Source: Mesostigma viride
Taxonomy: Eukaryota; Streptophyta; Mesostigmatophyceae; Mesostigmatales; Mesostigmataceae
Assembly (NCBI GenBank): GCA_009746045.1
Contig: RPFO01000076.1
Coordinates: forward strand, 813,114 to 860,613
Direction: 5' to 3'
Length of the DNA: 47,500 nt
Both the position numbers and the translations under genes were made by a program. The notes below the pieces were generated by a model, which was not told the DNA's origin, made no database searches, and was given only the letters and a program-made list of their open reading frames with translations. Positions 20,584-30,304 of the stretch are shown piece after piece (within the stretch, counting starts at the first letter, position 1; each line of letters begins with the position of its first letter).

Positions 20584-21627
20584 TGAAGGCTAGCGACTTC
20601 AAGCCTGACCCTGCCCAGCTAGGAGACTGACTCCAAGCTGACTGAGGTGCTGAGCAACTGACACCCATACTGCAACATCTGGACTGAAAAAGATGGGCCC
20701 CAGAACTCGTGCAATACTTGTGATGGCATCACGTTTAGCTCAACATGCCCGGGGAGTTCCTCCTCCTCGCGAGCTCACAAGGGAGATAGCTATGCCTGTC
20801 TGCCTATCCAGGGAGTGCACCACCAGCCAAGAGAGCCCTTGTAAAAAAAATGCCAAGGTAACCGTTTAAGAGGTTCCATGTTGTTCCATCATCATCGCCC
20901 ACTCAGAGAGAAAATACCCAGCCAGGCTGGGTCAACTGAGCTCAGGTTACCTGCAACCTGAGGAGTGACAGTGGACAGGTTTATTGCACCCTGCACTGTC
21001 CATGTTGTACCTGCACAACATGTGAGGACCAGCCACCCCTGCCCTGCACAGAGGGGGCTGAAGTCCGAGTGACAGGTGACAGGACTATGACATCCTGGAC
21101 CTGGCCACATTGCACCTGCACAACGTGGGAGACCAGCCACCCCTGCCCTGCACATGGGTGACTGAAGTCCTGGTGACAGGTGACAGGAATATTTCATCCT
21201 GCACCTGTGCTGAGCACGTTGTACTAGACAACATGACAGCACCCATGCCTGTACTGCCACTGAACAGTAAGGCCAGGTGGCCCAGGATATCCACAGTGAA
21301 CTGGGGTCCTGGGTAACCACCTGTCAAGGGAGCTTTGACCCTCCACTTGAATGGGGGCACCTGAGCCACTGAGCTCAAGGCCATTCCACCAAGGCATACG
21401 CCCTAGGGAATAAAGGTGTGAGATACATCCCATGCCCACCTATGAAGGTGTGCATAACGAAATTCCATGGTGTTGAGAAAATCAAAACAGATTTTATTGG
21501 GCATAGGGCACGCAGATGTATGAAAACAGACTCCAACCAACCCCCCTGGCTGGAAGCCACAACCTACCCCTTGGACCTGCCCAAGGGGTACTGGGTGACC
21601 TAGGCGGCCCTGGTGAACAGGACCCTG
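20584..21627 (-). promoter_or_regulatory. B 3' untranslated region with hairpins and a ~100-bp tandem repeat
   Basis: No gene recognised. Two ~105-bp repeats (about 20995-21100 and 21100-21205) share GACCAGCCACCCCTGCCCTG and GTGACAGGTGACAGGA. Hairpins lie at 20917-20931 (CCCAGCC/GGCTGGG), 20941-20962, 21001-21022, 21106-21127 and 21215-21235. The three with a 6-nt loop share the loop ACCTGC while their stems differ. Confidence 0.6.
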
Positions 21628-23110
21628 CTAGGCGTCCCCCCTATGGGGCAGGGTTGCCTGCTTGCCATAGGGGTTCATCAAGTGGTACAACAGCTGATAT
21701 TGTTCAGCTGCCTGCTGAGGCACTTTAGTGAGTGCATCAGCAGCGTTGTGTTTGTCCTCCACGTGACGGGTGGACTCCCAGTAGGTGGACTCCTGTTTCA
21801 GGACCACCCAGTCAAGATCAGTGTGGACAGCATAGGGGTTAGCAAGGAAACTGAGGACTGACTGACTGTCAGTGAGCAAGTGTGCCACCACCCCAGCATT
21901 GCTGCCTGCTTGCATCTGCAACCAAACCAGCACATGATTCAAGTACCTGGCATGAAGCACTGCTGACACCACTGCCCTGCACTCAGCAGCATTGCTGCTG
22001 ACAGCCTTGCGTCTATGCAACCGGCTGTACCATGAAATGAGAGACAAGGGTGCATCATCATTCTGCACAAAATACAAGCCTGACTCCCTTGCCTGCATCT
22101 TGGTAATCTGCCTGGACTCCATGGAACTATCCATCATAGCTTGGATGTGAATGGTTTTGTGGAGATCCAAGGAGTGCAAGATAAGGGGAGGGCCCTCCTG
22201 GAGAGTTTTGGTGATGGCTTTGTGACCTACTTGCATCAAGACATCATCATCAACTCTGCTAACCACAGCCAGGTGAGGTGCACACGTTGAGCACAACCAC
22301 CCCAGCTTGCCTCTAATGGTAGGACAGGCTCCAGGTTTGATTTTTGTTTGCAAAACCTCCAAGCAGCTGTGCATGTAATCATTGGGAGAGTAGAGTGCAC
22401 ACACCCACTGGTTTTGATGCTGCTGGAGTTGTAACATTGTGCCACAAAATTTTATGGCAGTGGTGCCCAGCTCTACTTGCTTGCCAATCTCAAAATGCTG
22501 TGACACTTGTTGAATAAAATCATCCACAGCACGCCTTGGCCCAGCAATCAGCTGATCATCCCCATGCCACACAAAGGTGAGAATGCCATGAGGGTGTGGG
22601 ACCACAAAGAAGCAAGGGTCTATGTCATCATATCTAGCCCCTAACTTTTCAAACACAGCCTGAGCTGACATCCTGAAAATGCGAGGAGCTGATTGCAGCC
22701 CTTCAACACCTATGTTAGCTTTCAGGTACTGCTGAGGGATGTGTTTTGCCCAAACTCTGGGAGTGGAGACTACGTACACCTGACCATGCCACACTTGTTG
22801 TGCTATCTCAGGTGAGCCTTTCAGGAAAGCCCTTTTAATGTCTGTAGCCTTACAGATATAGTCATCCCCATCATTGAGATGACCCACAAAGACAGACAGC
22901 AAGATTTTTAGGGATGTTTGCTGAATGCCTGGCGTGTACAACTCTGCCTCTGTCAGATCAGTGGTGCCCTTGAACTCTGTCACACAAGGTCTAGCATGAA
23001 AGATGACTGACCCATCTGCTGCTGGCTTATGTTTACACACAAACTTCAGGCGCAAGTGCTTGCACCCTGCAGGCTTTTTGTCAATAGGTGTGACAGGGGA
23101 GTATGAGAAG
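21628..23110 (-). CDS. B reverse transcriptase and RNase H
   Basis: The uninterrupted frame reads from about 23110 (with VTPIDKKPAG just before the annotated-style start LRLKFVCKHK) to the stop at 21628. RT features of the copia family are visible: K-K(X)nRP-VTEFKG near the N-terminus, TDIKRAFLKG (first catalytic Asp), GVEGLQSAPRIF, and FVWHGDDQL, in which HGDD replaces the usual YVDD. RNase H follows with Asp at MMDSSMESR, Glu at NAAECRAVV, Asp at LLTDSQSV and a final KHNAADALTK. The frame is offset from the integrase/protease frame upstream; the shift lies around 23095-23110. The domain is otherwise intact. Confidence 0.88.
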
Positions 23111-25118
23111 GACTAAGAGGATCTGGCACTACCCATTCTTCCCTGGCCTTGTTAAAGGCCTCCACCCATTTTAGGAATCCTATGTGTGTGCGACAGTCTT
23201 GCTCTATCTGTTCATAAGAAAGAGGAGACATTTTAGCCACATCATGCTTGCCCAATCCAAATGAGTTGGGATGAAGTTTTTGGTTGTGAACCAGGTCTGC
23301 CACACAGGGTTCTTGCCCTGGGGCATACTTGGGTGTAGCAAATTTTACAGAAGCAATGTTGGTGTTAAGAAGTTTTTCAAGAGAAATTTTGAAATGATTC
23401 AGATCAACACCACCCATGTCCTGGATGGATAGTCTATCACTGGATATGAGGACACCAGGGTAACAGAGAAAAGGATCCCCCAACAAAGCATTCCCTTTAT
23501 AACCTTCCAATACCTGAAAAGGGGTGGGGATACCGAGTATAGTCAACATGACCTGACCTATTACCTTGAGGGATGACTGCCCTGAGAAATCAGCCACATG
23601 GTGCCAGGGTGAAGGTTCCAAAGGCAAATGGGGCACAGCCAGGGCACTGATAATGCTGACCTGGGCTTGTGTGTCCACTGCAACCATAAATGGGCTATTG
23701 TCATTCTGCCCAACCTTCCCCACCTTAGCTGATCCTGCAGCAGTTTGAGCTTTGGCTCTATGAGCTGCTTGTAAAATGCGAACAGCGTCTGCTAGGCTGC
23801 GTTTGGAAGGTGCAGCTAGTGGCTGAGCTATGTTCACACTTGTAGAGGTGATAGGTTGCTGATCACCTGTTTTGCCAATGTGACCCTCTGCTGCAGGGGG
23901 CCAATCCTGCAGTGACTGCCTGCAATCATCAAGGGTGACCTGGGTGTCACAGTGGGTGTGGCTCTCACACTCACCAGTGGGTGTTCCAAACAACCACTCA
24001 CTGGGCAACGCTGGGATGCCAGGCAACTGTACAGGGCTGTCGGCCAACAGCTCTTCCTCCTCTGCCACGTCTGACACAGTTGGAAAATACAATTTCATCC
24101 TGTGAGGTGAACACCTGTGAATTTTTCCCGTGTCATTGTGTTTAACTAACACTGTCCTGCCAGTGGTGTTAAACTTTAGGATGGTGGCTGGCCCATGCCA
24201 GGTACCCACCTTGCCTAGTCCCGACTCCTTGTAGAATAGGACTTGATCCCCTTCTCTGAAGGTGGGACGTGGATGCTTTGCATCCTTGACAGCTAACCTG
24301 CTAGCTGTCTGTGCTCGCTGTGCGTTGTAGAGGGCTAGTACCTCAGGTGGATAAATGCCTGCATGCAATCCATCTGGTGTAATGACCACCCCTTGTGGGG
24401 TTTTCATGAGTGGCCTCCTGTTGAGGACTTGGCACAACCTGGTGGACCACAGAGCTCTGTCAGCATAGGACCCACTGTCAGCCAGCAGATTGCCATCTTC
24501 TTTGGCTACAAGGGTTTTAATGGACCTGATGGCCCTTTCAATAATGCCTTGCCTCTCATGATCTTCTAGCCCAGCCAGATCAATAGCCTCACACCCTGGT
24601 TCATTGGCAAGACATGTGAACTGCTGATCCAGTAACAATGCCTCCACAGGGTAGTACCTGGCCTGAGCAATCAAGAGAGCCCTGAGCAACTGTGTCTTGT
24701 CCATTCCAGGTAATGGTTCAATGGTTGTGTACCTTGACCATGCATCTTTAAGTGCCAAGTAAGATTGTCCTTTGATATGAAAGACATCTCCTACCACCCT
24801 GCCCTTGCTCTTAGGTGGGGTAGCTACATGCCACTTAGGGGGTTTGGGTGCATTGAACTGACAATGCTGGCAGTGGGATCTGACCACCTGGCATGCACGT
24901 CTGAGTGCTGCCCCCCCTATTGCTGCTGCCACCACCTCTGCACTCACTTCATGCCCATAAAGGAAATGCAACTGCAAAGCAAGCTCCTGAAAACTGATCT
25001 GAGCGTCCTCTGCTGGGGACACTCTGCACACCTTGGGAACCATAGATGTGAAGGTTGGTTTAGAGACATAATCTTCTGAAACCAGCTGTAGCACCTTTCC
25101 AGAACTGCTCACTGCTCT
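23046..25118 (-). CDS. B integrase followed by retropepsin-like domain (Pol, N-terminal part)
   Basis: The reading frame continues B Gag across the A insertion. Order seen: zinc-binding HHCC (LHFLYGHEVSAE then HCQHCQF); integrase core with Asp at VVGDVFHIKG, Asp at ALLLDQQF and Glu at GIIERAIRSIK; a C-terminal part with FREGDQVLFYKESGLGK and HGPATILKF. Then comes a retropepsin-like segment, MVAVDTQAQVSII (where DTG/DSG is expected) and, about 65 residues on, NALLGDPFLCYPG (the ILG element). It ends just before RT. No protease is visible between the Gag zinc knuckles and integrase. A chance open frame begins at 25265 inside the neighbouring A LTR and should not be taken as the start. Confidence 0.85.
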   Translation of the reverse strand, partial: RAVSSSGKVLQLVSEDYVSKPTFTSMVPKVCRVSPAEDAQISFQELALQLHFLYGHEVSAEVVAAAIGGAALRRACQVVRSHCQHCQFNAPKPPKWHVATPPKSKGRVVGDVFHIKGQSYLALKDAWSRYTTIEPLPGMDKTQLLRALLIAQARYYPVEALLLDQQFTCLANEPGCEAIDLAGLEDHERQGIIERAIRSIKTLVAKEDGNLLADSGSYADRALWSTRLCQVLNRRPLMKTPQGVVITPDGLHAGIYPPEVLALYNAQRAQTASRLAVKDAKHPRPTFREGDQVLFYKESGLGKVGTWHGPATILKFNTTGRTVLVKHNDTGKIHRCSPHRMKLYFPTVSDVAEEEELLADSPVQLPGIPALPSEWLFGTPTGECESHTHCDTQVTLDDCRQSLQDWPPAAEGHIGKTGDQQPITSTSVNIAQPLAAPSKRSLADAVRILQAAHRAKAQTAAGSAKVGKVGQNDNSPFMVAVDTQAQVSIISALAVPHLPLEPSPWHHVADFSGQSSLKVIGQVMLTILGIPTPFQVLEGYKGNALLGDPFLCYPGVLISSDRLSIQDMGGVDLNHFKISLEKLLNTNIASVKFATPKYAPGQEPCVADLVHNQKLHPNSFGLGKHDVAKMSPLSYEQIEQDCRTHIGFLKWVEAFNKAREEWVVPDPLSPSHTPLSHLLTKSLQGASTCA

Positions 25119-25123
25119 GACAG
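25119..25123. repeat. Target-site duplication of the A dimer, left (GACAG)
   Basis: GACAG here and at 44035-44039 flanks the whole LTR-internal-LTR-internal-LTR block and nothing inside it. Confidence 0.9.
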
Positions 25124-25777
25124 ATTTGCACAGCAACTCGTCAGCAGAGCTTGTGAGCTCCTGGTCCTTGCCGGCTGGAATGACCCTAGGCTGCTGGCTA
25201 GCAACCTTTATCCTCACACCAGGCCTACGACCCTCGATAGGCTCGCCACTCGTCGTGACGACCAAGGTTCGTGTGTGAAGACGCTCGTTGCCTCGTTGAG
25301 CCTCGAGCTATATGCAACCTCGTTCCATCCTTGTTCCTCGGTCATGAGCAACGCTGGGCAATGCTACATTGCCAGAGCCTCGTATCGCTGCCCTGCATCC
25401 TTGTTGCAGGCAGCATACAGGAATCTCTGGCTATCCTGTGTCTAGGACAGCACAGGACCTGCCACAGTCCTGCAAGGACTTACATCCTTGCAGACCTGCT
25501 GGCTGGTTACTGGCTTCTACTAGCCACAGTACCGTTGAGCCCTCAGTACACTGTGTCCCAGTCACGTGAGAGTACAGGCTAAGCCTGTGCAGGCACGGCC
25601 TGCCACGTGTCCTGTCCACTATGCCCTGAGTGTGCCCCGCCCTCGCCCACCGGTCGGCAGTACTTCGGGACTTGATAACTTTCTAGTCCCTTGTCTGTTC
25701 TAGGCGGTTGACACGGCGTTGGAAAGGTCTCCTCAACCTGCATCCATCTAGCACATTGGTGCCCCAATATGCTAACT
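25124..25777 (-). repeat. A LTR 1 (left)
   Basis: 654 bp; the minus strand begins AGTTAGCATATTGGGG and ends GTGCAAAT. It differs from the other two LTRs at two positions that I can see (GCACAG for GCGCAG, CAATGC for CAACGC). A 9-bp hairpin (CTGCAAGGA/TCCTTGCAG) lies at 25470-25493. Confidence 0.93.
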
Positions 25778-26713
25778 CCAACCCTTTCTTGTTTTGGAGC
25801 TTGGACCAGCCTGAGAACCTATCAGCCACTGTCCCCACAAGCCTTTAGACATCTGATCCCTCCCAGAGACCAGACCTGCCTTTTCTTTTGGAACCTGAGG
25901 TGCCTCCAAATATTAGCTAGGCCTGCTCATTGGTTCAAAGGTTGCCCTCTGACCCACATGACATCCCAACCCTTTCTTTGGGAACCTGGTGTAGATTAAA
26001 GTTAGGTCTTCACTTAGTCAGAGGAGTTTGGATAGAGGAGTCCATGAACGTACTATTGTGAGTTCCTGGTCATCCAGTTATCACAGGCGCCCGTTCATAT
26101 GGCGCCCGCCACGGAGCCTCCTTTATCTTTTAAATCCTTCCAAAGACTGAGAGAGCCCTGACAAATGTTAGCCAACACATGGGGAGCCCATGTCCTCACT
26201 GAGGGATAAACTCAGGATTCATACATGCCAGGCTGAGGTCAGCTGGGGAATCGAACCCCACCCCATCTCCTCCAGGTTTGGATCAGCTCCTGGAACTGAG
26301 CATCACAAACAACAAACATGACAATAACAAGATTATGTTTTATTATAAAGGAGTATAACCCATAGTGAGGCCCCTGGCAACCACGTCCAACATGGTCACA
26401 CAACCAGGGATTTTATTAGCATGCAACAGGTTGGTTACAGAGAATATATACAAATGTACAGCAACCTGTTAGAGCCAACACTTGGGCTGCCCTTGCAGGG
26501 TCCATTCCATGAAGACCCAAGGCCCATTACAAAGTCCTTAAGACTCTTCTGCAGCTCCATGACAGAGCCAGGCGAAATTCTCAGCCAGGGGAGTGACTCC
26601 ACCCTGACCCCTGTCCAGCAGAGTGTGTCTGAACTCTGAAGGACCTGCTGTCAGCCACCACGTGGCTGCCCAGCCCACTGGGATGCCTCCCACCTAGAGC
26701 AAGGCTGTTTGGT
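25778..26713 (-). promoter_or_regulatory. A 3' untranslated region, unit 1
   Basis: No gene. On the minus strand it follows the pol stop, contains AATAAAA-type polyadenylation-like signals (about 26330-26345 and 26410-26420), the tRNA-like module at 26244-26309, and ends with a weakly purine-rich AACAAGAAAGGGTTGG next to the LTR. Confidence 0.6.
26244..26309 (-). other. tRNA-like module in A 3' region (unit 1)
   Basis: D-stem GCTC/GAGC with A-box-like TGCTCAGTT (26286-26302) and T-arm TGGGG-TTCGATT-CCCCA (26244-26260) containing a consensus-like B box. The two are spaced as in a tRNA gene. Anticodon and acceptor stems are poor. The same module occurs at 484-549 and about 33983-34048. Confidence 0.55.
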
Positions 26714-29700
26714 CTACTCTGGCCCTCCCCCCTTGGAGGCCATGAGCCCACGAAGCAAAGGGTATTGCAGCTCAGCCTTCTCCTCCAGCTTGGTGAGAGC
26801 ATCTGCAGGGTTGTCCACGCCAGCCACATGTTCAATGTTAGCTAAGCAAGACATTTCCTTGAGCAACAAATAATCAAGGTCCCTGCTCCTGGCCAGCTGC
26901 CTGTGCACAAACTGCACCATGCCCATGCTGTCAGTTCTTACCAGTGTGTGCATCTGCAACCGACAGGAAGCCACTTGACATAGCTGGTAAAATAGCTCCC
27001 TCAAGTAAAGAGCAGTATGAAGCCCTTCACAGATTGCCCTGCACTCAGCAATGTCACTGCTGGGAGTTACCCTGTTTGCAACCGACTGTACCAGCAGACC
27101 AGAGAGGACTGTTCCTGCACCAGGGATATTAATGCTGCTGCACGGCCCCTGACCTCTGTGACCTTCCTACTATCCATAGAACTGTCCACATAGAGCATCA
27201 TGTCAAAAGGCCTGTACAAATCCAAAGGACCCAGCATGAGAGGGGGAGACATGCGAACAGCCTCTACCACTCTCTCAGCACCCACCTCAACCAGTTGGGA
27301 ATCGGTCAACCGACTCAGTACCAACAGGTCAGGAGCACAAATGCTGGCCAGCCATGCCAACATACCTCGTATTGTTGCACATCTGGCCTGGGTGATGGGC
27401 TCCTGCAAGGCATCTATGATCTGCTGAGGATAATCCTTACCACCCTCCAGCTGGATGGACCATGTACCCTGCTGATGGACCAAGGTCGCCTGCATTCCAC
27501 AAAACACCATGGGCTCATTCTCAACCATGTACTGGATCTTACCCAGTTCAAACCGTTTCTGGATCCTGGCCAGAGTCAACTCTTGCCAAGTGGGATGGCC
27601 CAGGAGATGCAGATCATCACCATGCAGGGAGGCAAACGCTGGCAGCCCCTCATAGCTACCCTGAAACAGACAAGGATCAACTGGAGAGACTGAGAGACCA
27701 CAGACAGACCTGAGGTACTTCTCCAAGCTCTTCCTCCAGATGATGGGACTCGATCTAAGGCCTTCCACGCCTTTGAGAATCCTCAAATACCTCGTCTTCA
27801 GCTCTGCCCTCCACACTGCAGGCACCTTAACAAAGAAAGGGGGTATTGTGCGCCAAGTATCCTGTGCTTCCTGCTGATCACCCTTAAGAAAAGCCCTCTT
27901 GAAATCTACCAACACAGAGCTATAGGGTATCCCCTTCTGCAGAAAAGACAAATAAATGCACAACAAAATCCTCCATGTATCATGCAGCATCCCTGGTGTG
28001 TAAAGCTCCTCATCTGCTAACTGTCCAGTGCCATGGTACTCAGTCACAACTGGTCTAACATGTGGCACCTGCACGCCATCTACCTCCTTGAGCTTGAGGA
28101 CAAACATCAACTGAGCAGCTGGTGATCCTCAGGGAGGACATCCACAGGCTCTGCACAGTTGGCAACTATCCACTCATGCCCAGAAGCAACAAAGCCAAGA
28201 GTCCATGCCTTAGCCATCTTGGGGCTTTGCATCATCTCCACTAGCTTGCGCCAAGGTACAGGACTCGTTCCTGGGATCTGGTACCTCTGCACACCCAACT
28301 CACGTGGGTCAAACGTAGTAGGGAGGATCAGCAGGTCCCCAGCAATGGGCTCCTTTGTATCAGGACCCTCTGCCTCTAGACCCCTCACAGCCCTTACAGC
28401 CACACTAAGACCCTGGGAGTAGCGATATCTCTGCAAGGGAAGGCGGCCCTGCCCTTCTAATGCTAGCTCCTCAGAGGATATCCTCACCCCTGGTAAGCAC
28501 AAGAAGTTCTGACCTAGAATGGCAGGCCCCTGATACCCTTCAACCACACTGAACGTGGTGGGCACCCCCAGGATAGGCACACTCACTTCTCCCAAGATCT
28601 TCATGGACACATTCCCAGAGAAATCAGACACAGCTAGGCAGCTAGGGGATGACCACTGCAAGCCTGCAGCATCCTCTACCCTTAGAATGGACACCTGTGA
28701 GTTGGTATCCACTTCTAGTGCTGGTGCCCCACATGACCCCCATCCCGTGAGCTTAGATACCTTGGGATCACGCTTGCTGTTCTGCAGAGCTCGAATGATG
28801 TCCGCCATAAGCAGCCCCCTGGACTGTGGTGCAGCCCTGGCCACCTCTGGCCTTGTGACAGACGTCTCAGCAGACTCCTGCTCACCCTCATCCATCCAGG
28901 ACAGACCATAATCCAAGCATGGTGGGTTAGCATCTGCTGCCTGGCTCTCATCCTGCTCATCTCCCTCCAAGGGAGGATCAGGGCCGTCTTCAGGCCAGAT
29001 TGCAGTTGGCCTTCTCTCCTTGACGTGAGCCCAGGATAGCCTGTACACGTGCTTGGGATTACTCTCCAAAGCCACCAGACAAGAATGGTTAGCTTCCTCA
29101 ACATGGGTTACCTGCCCATCTTGCCACTTGCCACGCTTGCCTGGTAATGACGGTTCCTTCCACATCCTGACCCTCAGTCCCACCTGGGGCCTCAGCATTT
29201 TCCAACCCTTGTCCTTACGCCTCAATCTGGAAAACACCCTGTCTGCCTTCTTCAGGCAGGCTGCCACCACGTCCTGTGATAGCATACCAAACTGCAATGC
29301 CAGGGGAGAGACTGCCACACCATCATAGTAATAGGTTACCCTGTGGTTAAGCTGCTCCTCAATCCCCTTACACCAAGCTGCTTTCTCTAGAGCTGATGCC
29401 ACAACAGGCACACTCCTAGCTGCTAGCACCACTGTTTTTACTTCACGTATAGATCTCTCTACAGCTCCCTGCTGCCCATGGCATTCCCTAGGGACCACTA
29501 CCAACTTACAAGGAAGCTGGTCAGCCAGCTTGATCAAGCAGTCAAACTGCAAGTCAGCTTGCACCTTGGTGTACACCCCAAAGCCTGGCAACAAAGACTG
29601 GAGACCCATCAACAGCTGATGCTCCTGCATTCCAGGAAGAATGGTCAGCAACCTATATCTGCTAAACCTATCCACCCCCACCAACAGATACATGCCCCTG

Positions 29701-30298
29701 ATGTGTTGGATGTCCACCTGGATATCCCCCCGCTCTCTAGCAGGTTCTCTGGCATGGGACTGTGGGAGGCGAACAGCATTCTCCTGACAGACACAATTCT
29801 GAGCAGCTGCACTGCAGGCCTCTAGCAAAGGCTCCTTGCCAATCTTCCAAGCAAACATCTCTGCCTGCTTAGAGTGGCCAAAGATATGGTGTAGAGTGTT
29901 TCCAGCCTGAGCATAGCTCAACCCCCTGTCAGCCTGGCTGCACAGAGAGGAACGTGACAAAGACTGTGTGCTTGGGATAGCACGACCCACCTGCTGTTCT
30001 CTTGCTCCAGGGACCTCCTCCAAGGTAGCTCGGCTCCCAGAGCCAGCCCCGGTTCCCACAGAAGCTGCAGGTCCTTCCAGTCTGGCGGCTTGACTCCCAG
30101 AGTCAACCCCAAAACTGGAGACCCTGCACCTGCCACAGGCACAGGGAATTCCACTGCTGCAGCAGCGTTATTGCAATCATTGAGTGGAAGCACCTCATCA
30201 TTCCCAACCCCTTGCTGCTGCACAAGAGGGACACCCCCATTACTATGTACAACTGTTCGTCCCACTAGGGGTGATTGACTATTTACAGGGGACAACAT
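26714..30298 (-). pseudogene. A pol, unit 1: integrase, protease-like, RT, RNase H (frameshifted)
   Basis: Starts in phase with gag after a TGA stop. Order: Ser/Gly/Ala-rich spacer; HHIFGHSK...C zinc-binding region; integrase core with Asp at IQVDIQHIRG, Asp at QADLQFD and Glu at GAVERSIREVK; protease-like ALEVDTNSQVSIL (about 28706) and AILGQNFLCLPG; RT with VDFKRAFLKGD, GVEGLRSSP and ASLHGDDLHLLG; RNase H with VDSSMDSR, DIAECRAIC, RTDSMGMV and NPADALTK. Single-base losses near 30110, at about 28107-28110 (between protease-like and RT) and at about 27073 (in RNase H) break the frame. Unit 2 lacks these three lesions, so they are private to this copy. Confidence 0.88.
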
Positions 30299-30304
30299 CT
30301 CAAG

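Noticed and set aside
25124-25265. Long open frame from 25265 joining A LTR sequence to B integrase
   Set aside because: The first 47 codons lie inside the A LTR and the junction is the TSD. The same LTR codons lead into different sequence at LTR 2 and LTR 3. It is a chance fusion, not the start of B pol.
26244-26309. Intact tRNA gene in the A 3' region
   Set aside because: The D and T arms fit, but acceptor and anticodon stems do not pair, so only a tRNA-like module is claimed.
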